This document shows, one piece after another, positions 17,833 to 26,791 of a DNA stretch of 64,000 nt (positions are counted from its first letter, which is position 1; every line of letters starts with the position of its first letter). The DNA lies in NCBI GenBank assembly GCA_964600165.1, contig CAZRIP010000006.1:1-64000 (forward strand), given 5' to 3'. The position numbers were made by a program, and so were the translations under genes. Source of the stretch: CAZRIP01 sp964600165 (GTDB lineage: Bacteria > Elusimicrobiota > Elusimicrobia > UBA1565 > UBA9628). A model generated the notes under the pieces. It was not told where the DNA came from. It did no database searches and saw only the letters and a program-made list of their open reading frames with translations.

Positions 17833-18804
17833 CTAGCCGATTTTCTCGCCGCAGCCCGAGCAGAACTTCGCGTCGGCCGCCAGCTCCTTGGCGCACTTGG
17901 CGCACTTGACCATGGCGGCGCCGCCCTTGTTGATGCTGCCCATGGCGTTGGCGAGCATATTGCCGATGCCGCCGCCGGCGCCCAGGCCCACGCCCAAGCC
18001 CACGCCCATGCCGGTGATGCCGCCCGCGCCTCCCTCGTTCGAGGCCGCCTTGTCGAGGACGTCGAAGGTGCGCATCTTGTCGTAGCCCGAGCCGAGGATG
18101 TCGAGCTGCGCCTTCTGCGCGAGAGCGGCCTTGAGCTTTTGGACCGACGGGTCCTCGTCGGGCACGTCGATCGAGGCCACGAAGAAGTTCACGAGCTCGA
18201 CGCCGAACTTACCGAAGTCCGGGGCGAGCTTGCCTTTGATGCCCTCGGAGATCTCATCGAGCTTGGCCGAGACCTCGAGCAACGTGATCTTGCCGTCTAC
18301 GATGGTGCGCGAGATGTAGTCCTTGATGCGCGACATCAGCGCGCCTTTGTAGAGCTCGGTGAGCGCTTCGACCGTGAACTCGCCGCGTTGGGCCGACAGC
18401 TGCGTGAAGACTTGGCGCGAGTCGGCGACGCGGACGGCGAACTGGCCGAACGCGCGCACCGGCAGCGCGACTTTATAGACGGGGTCCAACAGCGGGATCG
18501 GGTTGGTCGTGCCCCACTTCACGTCCATGTGCACGGCCTTATTGATGAAATACGCCTCGGCCGCGAAGGGCGTCTGGCCGCCGAACGGCGCTTTGATGAG
18601 GCCCTTCAAAAGCGGGATGTTCGCCGTCTTGAGCGTGTGCGTCCCCGGGCCGAGGACGTCGGCGATCTGGCCCCCCGAGAGGAAGATGACCTCTTGCGTC
18701 TGGTTGACGATCACCTGCGTGCCCCACGTCAGGTCGTCGCCCGGAACGCGCCAGATCAACACGTCAATGGGACCGTCGTATTTGAGAACCTCGATGATCG
18801 CCAT
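17833..18804 (-). CDS. SPFH (stomatin/prohibitin-like) domain protein with C-terminal zinc ribbon
   Basis: 323 residues. The SPFH/band-7 type domain spans about 20-230; a Gly-rich hinge (GGAGGITGMGVGLGVG) follows; a CAKC...CSGCG zinc ribbon ends the protein (about 301-319). This layout is that of the bacterial 'virion core protein'-like SPFH family (YdjF-type), thought to form membrane-associated oligomers under envelope stress. AGGGGGA precedes the ATG. The next gene downstream in window coordinates is lexA; the gene upstream is a zinc-ribbon membrane protein in the same direction, so a joint role is likely. Confidence 0.88.
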   Translation of the reverse strand: MAIIEVLKYDGPIDVLIWRVPGDDLTWGTQVIVNQTQEVIFLSGGQIADVLGPGTHTLKTANIPLLKGLIKAPFGGQTPFAAEAYFINKAVHMDVKWGTTNPIPLLDPVYKVALPVRAFGQFAVRVADSRQVFTQLSAQRGEFTVEALTELYKGALMSRIKDYISRTIVDGKITLLEVSAKLDEISEGIKGKLAPDFGKFGVELVNFFVASIDVPDEDPSVQKLKAALAQKAQLDILGSGYDKMRTFDVLDKAASNEGGAGGITGMGVGLGVGLGAGGGIGNMLANAMGSINKGGAAMVKCAKCAKELAADAKFCSGCGEKIG

Positions 18805-18849
18805 GTTCGGTATTCCCCCTATGCCGTGACTCTCAATATAGCCCCGGTT

Positions 18850-20793
18850 CTATGCGTTGTCAACCCTCGGCCGCACGCCGCGGGCCAGCGCCTCCTTGGC
18901 GCGCTGATAGGCGTCCTGGCGCTCGTGGTCGATCCAATGGCCGATCTGCTCGGGCGTCAGGCCGACTTTCTGGCCGAAAGTGTCGAGCGCGCGGCGCTCA
19001 CCCGCGGCGACGCGCCCGTCCGCCAGGCACATCTGCACGATCCCCCGCAGCACGGCCTCGGCCTCCTCGCGCGACTTGGGGGCGGGGCAGTCGAGCTGGC
19101 CGCGCCGCGCGGCCGCCACGAGCTCGTCCATGCGGTCGAGCGGCACGCCGCGGCGATTGGCCACTTCCTCTATAAGACGCCTTTCCTCGGGCGCGACGTC
19201 TCCATCCGCGACCATCGCCGACGCGAGAACCGCCACCGCGTCCGAAGGAGAAAGATTCGAGGACCACGACAAATCGAAGTCGCCCGCCTGCTTGACGCCG
19301 ACCTCGGGCCTCTTCCAGAGCCCGATCGGCACGACGGCGCGCACGACCCAGGACAGCTTGCCGTCGTTCAAGGCCGTTTGGCAGTAATCGCAGCTCTCTT
19401 GGTCGCGGCGCCAAGTCGCCGCGCCGCAGTTGGGGCAGCGCAAGGAGCGCAAGCCGGAGCGCGGGTCGGTCTTTGCTCCGATCTGCCGGCCCAGGACGAC
19501 GACATGCTGGCGCTCGGCTTGCCCGCGCTCGGCGTAGCTCGCGCCGTTCCAGTCGAACCAGACGCCTGACCATTTGACGAGGACGTGGGCATGCTGCCAC
19601 TTCTCGCCGTCGTCGGCGACGGCCAGGACCTGCGAGCCGCCGACGGCGACGCCGCGATAATAAGGAGCCTTTTGCGCGATCTGAAGCCCGAAGGTGTCGA
19701 GAAAATCCGGCGGCGCCATGCACTTGAGCGGCGCGACGTCGTGGTTCGAAAGCGCCTGCTGCCAGCGCCAGAACGCCACGGCGCCGCGCTCCTCGAGGAA
19801 CTGGACGTTGAGGTCCGGGTCGGCCTCGGTCGCGGAGACCAGGCCCGGCACCTCCAGCTCCGGATCGCGCGGCGTCCACTCGCAAGCTTGCGTGATCTCG
19901 CTCAAGACCCAGTCGAACTCGCCGGTGTTGACCCAGGACTTGCACTGGTCGCAGCGCGCGGCGTCGAGCAGCGGCAACGGCGCGCCGCAGTTCGGGCAGC
20001 AGCCTTCGATCAACCCCGGCCGGCCCAAGGTCTTCGCGCCGGGCCGGCGCAGGAACGTCCAGACTTCCTCGAACTCCGCCGGCGTCGAGGAGCCGCCCGA
20101 GACGCTCCCGTCCTTGTCGAAGTCCTGGTCGACCGCCGAGGCCCTCACGCGCACGTGCAGCGCGTCGAAATGCTGGTCGGACTCGACCTCGAGGATCTCG
20201 CTGTCGAGGATCCGAACCTGATCGACCTTGTTGCGCTTGCCGTCGGCCTGGTTCATCTCGAGCTGGATCGCGAAGCGCACCATCACGCCGTCGGAGACGA
20301 AGGAGCGCGCCGGAGTCATGTCGCCCGCGCTCCAGGCCTGCTGGATCTTCAAGAACGCTTTCTGGGCGCGGGAGAGAAACCCCGTCGCGTCGAAGAGCGG
20401 GTCGCGCGCCTTGAGCTGGCCCAGGTTCTTGGCCATGTCGTGGTGGTCTTGCATCTCGAGGCCGTCGGCGATCACGCCGCCCTTGTAGCGGTCGACGCCG
20501 ACGTTGCCGCCCTGGTAAAAAAGATAAAGGAGGAAGAGCGTCACCGGGATGCCGCCGACCGGATGGGCGACGACCATCTCGATGTAGAGGACGATCAATT
20601 GGCCGACGAAGAAGTCGCCGCCGGAGGAAGAATACGACGACCCGCCGTAAGAACTCCCTCCCGAGTAGCCGGAGTAGCCGCCCGAATGCGAGCCGCCCGA
20701 GTAGGATTGGCCGCCGCCGGCGCGCGCGTGGACCAGCAGCGGAAGCGCGGTTAAAGCGACGAGGATGGCGAGAACGCGAAGGGCCCGGCGCAT
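18850..20793 (-). CDS. Tim44-like / TerB-like membrane protein with two zinc ribbons
   Basis: About 647 residues from the ATG at 20793, chosen because it begins a signal-like helix (MRRALRVLAILVALTALPLL); the open frame runs further but is Arg-rich and non-coding in style. Ser/Gly/Tyr-rich segment, then a membrane helix (about 65-95, LIVLYIEMVV to LFLLYLFYQ), a Tim44-like domain, zinc ribbon CPNCGAPLP...CDQC, a second Tim44-like unit, second ribbon CPNCGAATW...CDYC, and a C-terminal helical TerB-like domain (VADGDVAPEE, LADGRVAAGE). Function unknown; inferred envelope-stress or ion-binding partner of the SPFH protein. Confidence 0.82.
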   Translation of the reverse strand: MRRALRVLAILVALTALPLLVHARAGGGQSYSGGSHSGGYSGYSGGSSYGGSSYSSSGGDFFVGQLIVLYIEMVVAHPVGGIPVTLFLLYLFYQGGNVGVDRYKGGVIADGLEMQDHHDMAKNLGQLKARDPLFDATGFLSRAQKAFLKIQQAWSAGDMTPARSFVSDGVMVRFAIQLEMNQADGKRNKVDQVRILDSEILEVESDQHFDALHVRVRASAVDQDFDKDGSVSGGSSTPAEFEEVWTFLRRPGAKTLGRPGLIEGCCPNCGAPLPLLDAARCDQCKSWVNTGEFDWVLSEITQACEWTPRDPELEVPGLVSATEADPDLNVQFLEERGAVAFWRWQQALSNHDVAPLKCMAPPDFLDTFGLQIAQKAPYYRGVAVGGSQVLAVADDGEKWQHAHVLVKWSGVWFDWNGASYAERGQAERQHVVVLGRQIGAKTDPRSGLRSLRCPNCGAATWRRDQESCDYCQTALNDGKLSWVVRAVVPIGLWKRPEVGVKQAGDFDLSWSSNLSPSDAVAVLASAMVADGDVAPEERRLIEEVANRRGVPLDRMDELVAAARRGQLDCPAPKSREEAEAVLRGIVQMCLADGRVAAGERRALDTFGQKVGLTPEQIGHWIDHERQDAYQRAKEALARGVRPRVDNA

Positions 20794-20845
20794 CCCCGGG
20801 AGTTTAGCCCCCGCTTTCGCGCTTGTCAACGGCGGGAGAAATCGT

Positions 20846-21397
20846 CTACTGGCCCTCGCCCTGCGGACCGCCTTGGCCGTCGCCGCCTTGATCCGGAGTC
20901 TTGCTTCCGGCCGGAGCCTTGCCGTCGTCACCCGGCGCCGACATCTTCCCGCCATCCGCGCCCTTCTTGGCGCGGCGCGGCGCGATCTTGGCCAACTTCT
21001 GCCGGCAGGCCTCGGAAGCCTGGTCCTTGTGCTCTTTCATGCAGTCGCCGAGCATGCCGCCGCCGGCCTTCATGCCGGGACAGAGCTTGGCGGCGTCCGC
21101 CTCGCAAGGGTCGGTCATGGTATGCGCCTTAACCTTGCCGACCGCTATTTTCCCCATCTTGGAGCGGCACTCCGCGGAAACTTCCTTCTTGTGCTCGTTC
21201 ATGCAGGGGGCGAACTTGCCGTCGCCCGGATGCATGCCGGGGCAGAGCTTCTCGGCGTCCTGCTTGCAGGGGCCGGCGTCGGCCTGCGGCAAAGGCGTGG
21301 GGTGTTGATTCTCGCCGTCTCCTTCATTGGCCAGGCACGGGCCGGCGATAAAAACGCAAAAGGCGAGCGCGAGCGCGGCGAGCAGGGATTTCTTCAT
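20846..21397 (-). CDS. Exported cysteine-rich repeat protein
   Basis: 183 residues; signal peptide to about residue 23. Two copies (44-81 and 98-135) of the pattern C-x5-K-LCPGM...C-M-x-EHK...C, matching the Cys-rich GLG1-type repeat (PF00839) with four Cys each. The tail is Gly/Lys/Asp/Pro-rich and low in complexity. Function of bacterial members is unknown; export and paired Cys suggest a disulfide-stabilised or metal-binding periplasmic protein. TATAAT lies six bases before the ATG. Confidence 0.82.
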   Translation of the reverse strand: MKKSLLAALALAFCVFIAGPCLANEGDGENQHPTPLPQADAGPCKQDAEKLCPGMHPGDGKFAPCMNEHKKEVSAECRSKMGKIAVGKVKAHTMTDPCEADAAKLCPGMKAGGGMLGDCMKEHKDQASEACRQKLAKIAPRRAKKGADGGKMSAPGDDGKAPAGSKTPDQGGDGQGGPQGEGQ

Positions 21398-21403
21398 TTC
21401 CGG

Positions 21404-21409
21404 ATTATA
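21404..21409 (-). promoter_or_regulatory. -10 element, leaderless start of the Cys-rich protein
   Basis: Perfect TATAAT six bases before the ATG at 21397, with TTGCGC as a possible -35 at 17-base spacing. Confidence 0.65.
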
Positions 21410-21442
21410 GCGGGAGGGCGGCCGGCGCGCAAGACGTTTCGT

Positions 21443-22051
21443 TCACCGCGCGGCGATGAGCCAAACGCGGCCCGAGTGGACCGTCAGCGCCGGGCGCGCC
21501 GCGGCGACGTTCGACAACCCGCGGCTGCCGGCCGAGAGCGAGAACGACTTGAGCCGATATTTGACTCCCGCCAGCGTCACGCGCGCCTTCGGCGCGGCCA
21601 GGACGGAGAACGTCTCGCCCGCCCGCGCGAAGCGCGCGTATTTCCCGGGGCCCAGCAATCGCGCCGCGCCGCGGTCGAGAACGACGAGCTCGAGCGCGCC
21701 CGCGTATTTTTCGATCAGCGCCAGGTTGACGAGCGCGTGGTCGACGCGCCCGCCGAGCGCGGCGGCGACGAAGGCCGTGCGAAATCCCGCGTCGAGCGCG
21801 AAACGCAGCGCCTTTTCAAAATCGGACGTCGCTTCGTCGAAGTCGCACGAGTAAGCCCGCGCCGCCTTCTTCGGCAGCGGCCGCGGCAATGAGTCCATGT
21901 CGCCGATCACGACGTCGGCCGTGAGCCCCAGCGTGCGCGCGTGGCGCAGGCCGCCGTCGGAGCAGAGCACGGCGCGCACTCCGCGCGACGCCCTGCGCGC
22001 GAGCGCGGCGTCGCCGAGCTCGCCGTTGAGAAGGATCAGGCAGGCGCTCAT
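21443..22051 (-). CDS. thiN: Thiamine pyrophosphokinase
   Basis: 202 residues. Converts thiamine plus ATP to thiamine diphosphate. Motifs of the TPK catalytic domain: CSDGGLRHA, DVVIGDMDSLP, ATSDFEKAL and ALGGRVDHALVNLALI; the C-terminal thiamine-binding domain is short and diverged. ATG overlaps the stop of the CDF transporter (ATGA), so it is the last gene of the cysS operon. Confidence 0.9.
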   Translation of the reverse strand: MSACLILLNGELGDAALARRASRGVRAVLCSDGGLRHARTLGLTADVVIGDMDSLPRPLPKKAARAYSCDFDEATSDFEKALRFALDAGFRTAFVAAALGGRVDHALVNLALIEKYAGALELVVLDRGAARLLGPGKYARFARAGETFSVLAAPKARVTLAGVKYRLKSFSLSAGSRGLSNVAAARPALTVHSGRVWLIAAR

Positions 22052-22908
22052 CGCTCGATCTGCAGGGTCACGTGCGAGAGGCCGAATTTTTCCTTGAGGA
22101 GCTCCCGCCCCGCCTCGAGTATTTCGCCATGGTCGCGCCCGGGCTCGGCGACGAGATGGCCGCTCATCGACTCGCTGCCCTGCGTGAGGGACCATAGATG
22201 CAGATCGTGGACCTCCTTGACGCCGGGCAAGGCCGACAACGCGGCGCGGATCTCCTCGATATCGATATGGGCCGGAGCGCCTTCCAACAAGATGTGGACG
22301 GCGTCGCGCAGAATCCAGTAGGACGCGATCATGATCATCACGCAGATGAAGCCGCTCGCCACCGCGTCGGCTTGGTACCAGCGCGTCTTGAGGATCACGA
22401 GGGCGGCGGCGATCGCGCCCACCGAGCCGAGGCCGTCGGACACGACGTGGATGAAGGCGCCGCGGATGTTTATGTTCTCTCGGCTCGACGAGAAAAGGAT
22501 GCAGCCCGACGCCACGTTGCAGACGAGGCCGACGCAGGCGATCGCGAGCATCTGCCCGCCGGCGATGGGCGTCGGGAAGACCAGGCGGCCGTAAGCCTCG
22601 CGCAAGATGACGCCCGTCGCCACCCACAAGGCCACGCCGTTGCCGAGGGCCGCGAGGACCTCCACGCGCTTGTAGCCGAAGGTGCGCCGCGGGTCCGGAG
22701 GGCGGCGCGCCATCGAAGCGGCGAAAAGGGTCATCGACAGCGCGATCAAGTCGACCGCCATGTGCATGGCGTCGGCGATCAAGGCGAGGCTTCCGGTCCA
22801 CCAGCCCCCGATCAGCTCGACGACGAAGATGGTCGCCGTCAGCGCGAACGCGGCCGTGACGGCCTTGAGAGGCGCGGGCTCCGCCGGCGAGCGCTCGCAG
22901 ACGTTCAC
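22048..22908 (-). CDS. CDF family cation efflux transporter
   Basis: 286 residues from GTG at 22908, which overlaps the rlmB stop (GTGA). Six membrane helices with the metal-site motifs LIADAMHMAVD and HVVSDGLGS (Asp/His pairs as in ZitB/CzcD zinc exporters), then a cytoplasmic ferredoxin-like domain (VKEVHDLHLWSLT). Likely Zn2+/H+ antiport at the inner membrane; metal choice is inference. Confidence 0.92.
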   Translation of the reverse strand: MNVCERSPAEPAPLKAVTAAFALTATIFVVELIGGWWTGSLALIADAMHMAVDLIALSMTLFAASMARRPPDPRRTFGYKRVEVLAALGNGVALWVATGVILREAYGRLVFPTPIAGGQMLAIACVGLVCNVASGCILFSSSRENINIRGAFIHVVSDGLGSVGAIAAALVILKTRWYQADAVASGFICVMIMIASYWILRDAVHILLEGAPAHIDIEEIRAALSALPGVKEVHDLHLWSLTQGSESMSGHLVAEPGRDHGEILEAGRELLKEKFGLSHVTLQIER

Positions 22909-23660
22909 GATTTCGCGGCCTGACGCGCGATCTCGTAGAGCAGCATGCTCGCCGCGCAGGACGCGTTGAACGACTCGACGCCGGACTTCGACATCGGCAC
23001 GGACACGACCTCGTCGCAGAGCTCCTGCGTCAGGCGCCGCATCCCGTCGCCCTCGGAGCCGATGACGAGCACGAGCGGAAGGTTGAGCGACACGTCCCAG
23101 ACGGGCTTCCCCGCGCCGTCGGCGCCGTAGACCCAAAAACCCGCCTCTTTGGCTCTTTGCAGGGACTGCCCCAGGTTCACGACGCGAAAGACCCGGATCT
23201 TCTCGATCGCGCCCGCCGAGGCGGCCACGACGACGGGCGTGACGGGCGAGGCGCGGCGCTCCGTGATGAGGATCCCCTTCGCGCCGAGGTTCGCGGCCGA
23301 GCGCGCGATGGCGCCGAAATTGTGCGGATCTTGAATTTGGTCCAGGGCGACGAGAACCATGCCCTTCTTGTCTTCCTCGGAAAGCGTCTCGAGAAAGGCC
23401 GCGAAGCTCTCGCCGGCCTCGTAGAACACCTTCGCCGCGATGCCCTGGTGGCGCCCTCCCGACGCGGCTTTGTCGAGCTCTCGGCGACCGACGAAGTGGA
23501 CGTCGACGCCCGCCGCCTTGGCGGCCTTGACGATGGCGCCGACGGCGGGATTGCGCAGCTCGTGCTCGACCCAAAGCTGGCGCACGGACTGCGGGCGGGA
23601 CAGCAAGGTCTCCTGGACGGCGTGCGCGCCGAAGACCCAGCGGACCTCGCCTTGGCTCAC
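22905..23660 (-). CDS. rlmB: 23S rRNA 2'-O-methyltransferase, RlmB/TrmH family
   Basis: 251 residues. N-terminal substrate-binding domain (FGAHAVQETL) and a SPOUT knot with NFGAIARSA, VIGSEGDGM and VPMSKSGVESFNAS, the three signature motifs. Expected to methylate G2251 of 23S rRNA using SAM. GTG start; its AGGAGG ribosome site is formed by the last codons of cysS. A pairing of cysS with rlmB is common in bacteria. Confidence 0.93.
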   Translation of the reverse strand: MSQGEVRWVFGAHAVQETLLSRPQSVRQLWVEHELRNPAVGAIVKAAKAAGVDVHFVGRRELDKAASGGRHQGIAAKVFYEAGESFAAFLETLSEEDKKGMVLVALDQIQDPHNFGAIARSAANLGAKGILITERRASPVTPVVVAASAGAIEKIRVFRVVNLGQSLQRAKEAGFWVYGADGAGKPVWDVSLNLPLVLVIGSEGDGMRRLTQELCDEVVSVPMSKSGVESFNASCAASMLLYEIARQAAKS

Positions 23661-23661
23661 C

Positions 23662-25044
23662 TTACCTCCTCTTCCATTTCTGGCCGTCCTTGGTGTCCTC
23701 GACGAGCACGCCGCTCGCCTCGAGCTCCTTGCGCAGCTCGTCGGACGTCTTAAAATCCTTGGATTTTCGAGCGGCGACGCGACGTTCGAGTAGATCCTTT
23801 TCTAAAGGAGAGAGCTCCGCTTTCGGCTCGTCCTCGAAGAGCTTCAGGCCCAGGACCTTGTCGGCCTCCTCCAAGAGCGTCTTCTTGGCGCCCGGAGGCA
23901 CCTCGCTCTTGAGGCACTCCCAGACGGCAGCGAGCGCGGCGGGCGCGTTCAAGTCGTCCTCGACGGCGTCACGGAACGCGCGCAGATGATCGGCGCAGGC
24001 GGGCTTGCCTTCGACGGGCTTGAGCGCCAGCGCCTGCTCTTTCAAGCGCCGGCGTCCGGTCTTCGAGGCGTCGAGCGAGTCCCACGTGAAGTCCAGCTGT
24101 TTCCTATAGTGCGCCGTGAAGCAGTGATAGCGGTAGTCGAGCGGATCGTAGCCGCGGTCTTTGAGATGCTTGACCGTCACGAAGCCGCCGTCGGACTTCG
24201 CCATCTTGGCGTGGTTCATCAGCAAGAACTCGCCGTGCATCCAGACGCGCACGAAGGGCTTGTCGGTGGCGGCCTCCGATTGGGCGATTTCGTTCGTGTG
24301 ATGGATCGGGATGTGGTCGACGCCCCCGCAGTGGATATCGAACGTTTCCCCCAGATACTTCATGGCCATCGCCGAGCACTCGATGTGCCAGCCGGGGAAG
24401 CCCACGCCCCACGGCGACTCCCATTCCATCTGCCTCTTCTTGCCGGCGGGCGAGAATTTCCACAACGCGAAGTCGGTGGGATTCTTCTTCTCGGGATTGG
24501 CCTCGACGCGCGCCCCGGCCTTGAGGCCCTCGATGTTCTCGGCGCCCGCGAGACGGCCGTAAGCCGGGAACTTGGCGGTGTCGTAATAAAGGCCGTCCGA
24601 GGTCTTGTAGACGAAGCCTTTGCGCTCCAAGCGCTGCACGAGCTCGATCTGTTCCTTTATATTGTCGGTGGCGCGGCAGAGCTCGTCGGGCGGCAGGATG
24701 TTGAGATCGCCGATGTCATTAAGAAAGGCGTCGGTATAGAATTTGGCGATCTCCCACGCCGTCTTGCCCTCGCGCGCGGCGCCGACCTCCATCTTGTCCT
24801 CGCCCTCGTCCGCCTGGCTCGTCAGATGGCCGACGTCGGTGATGTTCATGACGTGGCGGACCTTGAAGCCGGCCGTGTCGAGCGTGCGTTTGAGCAGGTC
24901 CTCGAAGACGTAGGTGCGGTAGTTCCCGACGTGTTGGAAGTTATAGACCGTCGGGCCGCACGTGTAGAGGCCGACGATCGGCGGCGCGATGGGCCGCAAG
25001 TCTTCCTTGGCGCGGGTCAGGGTGTTGAACAATTTCACGGACAT
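23662..25044 (-). CDS. cysS: Cysteinyl-tRNA synthetase
   Basis: 460 residues, usual length. Class I motifs: GPTVYNFQHVGNYRTY (HIGH region), zinc ligands including ECSAMAMKYLG and the HCGGVDHIPIHH segment, and KMAKSDGG in place of the usual KMSKS. First gene of cysS-rlmB-CDF-thiN. A TAGAAT lies six bases before the ATG, with no ribosome site, so the transcript is probably leaderless. Confidence 0.97.
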   Translation of the reverse strand: MSVKLFNTLTRAKEDLRPIAPPIVGLYTCGPTVYNFQHVGNYRTYVFEDLLKRTLDTAGFKVRHVMNITDVGHLTSQADEGEDKMEVGAAREGKTAWEIAKFYTDAFLNDIGDLNILPPDELCRATDNIKEQIELVQRLERKGFVYKTSDGLYYDTAKFPAYGRLAGAENIEGLKAGARVEANPEKKNPTDFALWKFSPAGKKRQMEWESPWGVGFPGWHIECSAMAMKYLGETFDIHCGGVDHIPIHHTNEIAQSEAATDKPFVRVWMHGEFLLMNHAKMAKSDGGFVTVKHLKDRGYDPLDYRYHCFTAHYRKQLDFTWDSLDASKTGRRRLKEQALALKPVEGKPACADHLRAFRDAVEDDLNAPAALAAVWECLKSEVPPGAKKTLLEEADKVLGLKLFEDEPKAELSPLEKDLLERRVAARKSKDFKTSDELRKELEASGVLVEDTKDGQKWKRR

Positions 25045-25050
25045 GCGGGT

Positions 25051-25056
25051 ATTCTA
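25051..25056 (-). promoter_or_regulatory. -10 element, leaderless cysS
   Basis: TAGAAT then ACCCGC then ATG: six-base spacing. The same GCTAGAAT-N-CCCGC arrangement precedes the rhomboid gene at 25994. Confidence 0.65.
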
Positions 25057-25058
25057 GC

Positions 25059-25087
25059 TTGAATTCGAGCGGCTTGGCTGTTACCCT
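25059..25087 (+). promoter_or_regulatory. Promoter of the Pro-rich membrane protein
   Basis: TTGAAT (25059-25064) and TACCCT (25082-25087), 17 bases apart and ten bases before the ATG at 25098. It overlaps the divergent cysS promoter. Confidence 0.5.
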
Positions 25088-25097
25088 GGTGTAAGAC

Positions 25098-25991
25098 ATG
25101 AGGCGCTCGCGCGCGATCGCGCTGATGTTCGCCCTCGCCGCCGTCGGCGCCGCCGGCGCCGTGACTTGGCGCGCCCTGCGCGCGCGCGCGCCGTCTTCGC
25201 CGGAGGTTCCCGAGCTCGCCATGCCCGCGCCCCCGCCGATGAGCGAGGGCGCCGAGCCGAGCTCGCTCGGCATGGTGCGCCGCGGCGACGAAGAAAAGCC
25301 CCGCGTCCCCGCCCCCGCGCTCAAGCCGGCGCCCAAGCCCGCGCCGGCGCCCGCGCCGCCCGAGCCCGAGCTCGAGGCCGCGGCGCCGCCGGCCGCCCGG
25401 CCGCCGGAACAGAAAAGCAAGGCGGCCCCCCACCTGACGCCGCTACCAAGCTGGCACCACTTGCTCGGCGCCGACGAGGACGAGAACGGCCAGCCGATCG
25501 TCCATTACCTTCTGAAAACCGCGCCCGAGCCGGCTCCGGCGCCTCCGCCGACGGCGCCGCCCCCGAAGCCGACGGCGCCGCCCCCCGCCGCCGTCGAGCA
25601 AGCGGCGGCGCCCCCACCTCCTTTAAAACGCGGCTACCGCCCGCCGCCGCCGCCCGCCAACCCGGTGGAGACGGGCCCGACGACGCAAGTCTCGCCCGCC
25701 GCGCCGCCGCCGGACCAGAGCGTCGAATACCCGGTACCTAAGACGACGCCGGCGGTCGCGCAGACCGTCGAGGTGTCCTTCGTCACGCGCGGACCGGCCG
25801 ACACGCCCCCGCCGCCCGATCCGGCCGCGCCCGCGCCCAACGCCACGGGCTCGGCCTGCCTCAAGGCCGGCGCTTGGAAGAATTCTTGGACCGGGGTCTG
25901 CTACGACACGCGCGCCGGCTGCCAGCAGGCGCAGCCCAAAGGCGCCTGCGCGCAGCCGCCGGGCGTCGCCGGACGCGCCGCGCCGCAGTAA
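25098..25991 (+). CDS. Membrane-anchored Pro/Ala-rich protein
   Basis: 297 residues. An N-terminal hydrophobic segment (about 7-25) acts as signal anchor. The body is a long Pro/Ala-rich, probably unfolded region, interrupted by a short ordered-looking piece (LPSWHHLLGADEDENGQPIV). The C-terminal 45 residues hold four Cys (ACLKAG, GVCYD, AGCQQ, GACAQ) that may form two disulfides. It could span the periplasm like TonB or wall-spanning proteins, but no TonB domain is visible. Function unknown. Confidence 0.7.
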   Translation: MRRSRAIALMFALAAVGAAGAVTWRALRARAPSSPEVPELAMPAPPPMSEGAEPSSLGMVRRGDEEKPRVPAPALKPAPKPAPAPAPPEPELEAAAPPAARPPEQKSKAAPHLTPLPSWHHLLGADEDENGQPIVHYLLKTAPEPAPAPPPTAPPPKPTAPPPAAVEQAAAPPPPLKRGYRPPPPPANPVETGPTTQVSPAAPPPDQSVEYPVPKTTPAVAQTVEVSFVTRGPADTPPPPDPAAPAPNATGSACLKAGAWKNSWTGVCYDTRAGCQQAQPKGACAQPPGVAGRAAPQ

Positions 25992-25993
25992 GC

Positions 25994-25999
25994 TAGAAT
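25994..25999 (+). promoter_or_regulatory. -10 element, leaderless rhomboid gene
   Basis: TAGAAT six bases before the GTG at 26006; no ribosome site. Confidence 0.55.
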
Positions 26000-26005
26000 C
26001 CCCGC

Positions 26006-26665
26006 GTGATCCCTCTGCGCGACAACGTCCCGCGCAGGACTTTCCCCGCGATGACCTTCGGCCTCGTGGCCGCCAACGCCTGGGTGTTTTTCCAGGAGCT
26101 CGCTCTCGGCCGCAAGCTCGACCGCTTCATCATGACGTGGGGCCTGATCCCCAAGCGCTACGCCGCCTCCGGGATGCTCGCCAAGCTCGGCGCGAAAGCC
26201 TACCTTGGGCCGTTTCTCACGTCGATGTTCCTGCACGGCGGCTGGCTTCACATCCTCTCGAACATATGGGTGCTCGTGATCTTCGGCGACAACGTCGAGG
26301 ACCGCCTCGGCCACGTCCGCTACCTGCTTTTTTATCTCGCCGCCGGCGTCGTCGCCGGCTTGAGCCAGGTCTGGGCCAGCTGGGGCTCGCCGGTGCCGAC
26401 GATCGGAGCCTCGGGCGCGATCGCGGGCGTCATGGGCGCTTTCTTCGTGCTCTATCCGCGGGCGCGCGTCGTGATGCTGGTGCCGATCTTCATATTTCTC
26501 GAAACCATTGAACTTCCCGCATATCTGTTCCTCGGGTTGTGGCTTTGGATGCAGGTCTACTCCGGAAGCCACGCGTTCGGCGGCGCGGGCGGCGTCGCCT
26601 GGTGGGCGCACGTCGGCGGCTTCGCCGGCGGGATTGTGCTGCTCGGACTTTTCTCGCTGCTTTAA
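26006..26665 (+). CDS. Rhomboid-family intramembrane serine protease
   Basis: 219 residues, GTG start. Six hydrophobic helices. Catalytic Ser in GASGAIAG (about 131-138) and partner His in AHVGGFAGG near the C-terminus; the L1-loop motif MFLHGGWLHILSN with the conserved HGGWxHxxxN is also present. It cleaves membrane helices within the inner membrane; substrates unknown. The MIPLRDNVPRRTFP start is typical of this subfamily and supports the GTG. Confidence 0.93.
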   Translation: MIPLRDNVPRRTFPAMTFGLVAANAWVFFQELALGRKLDRFIMTWGLIPKRYAASGMLAKLGAKAYLGPFLTSMFLHGGWLHILSNIWVLVIFGDNVEDRLGHVRYLLFYLAAGVVAGLSQVWASWGSPVPTIGASGAIAGVMGAFFVLYPRARVVMLVPIFIFLETIELPAYLFLGLWLWMQVYSGSHAFGGAGGVAWWAHVGGFAGGIVLLGLFSLL

Positions 26666-26752
26666 ACCCGACCTAGGGCCTAGAAAACGGTAGTCCCATT
26701 GCCGAGCCGTCATTGGCCCGGAGGACCCGCGGGAAACAGGCCGCGCTCGCGC

Positions 26753-26758
26753 TACAAT
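26753..26758 (+). promoter_or_regulatory. Candidate -10 for the large exported protein
   Basis: TACAAT 33 bases before the ATG at 26792, with GGAGG in the leader (26778-26782). No good -35. Confidence 0.4.
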
Positions 26759-26791
26759 GGCCTCTCAGTCAATGCCCGGAGGTCAGTCCCG

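Noticed and set aside
20794..20955. N-terminal extension of the Tim44/TerB-like protein
   Set aside because: Arg-rich, precedes a good signal-like start, and overlaps the 3' end of the Cys-rich gene; not likely translated.
25300..25860. Pro/Ala repeats as a tandem repeat array
   Set aside because: Low-complexity coding sequence with no fixed repeat unit.
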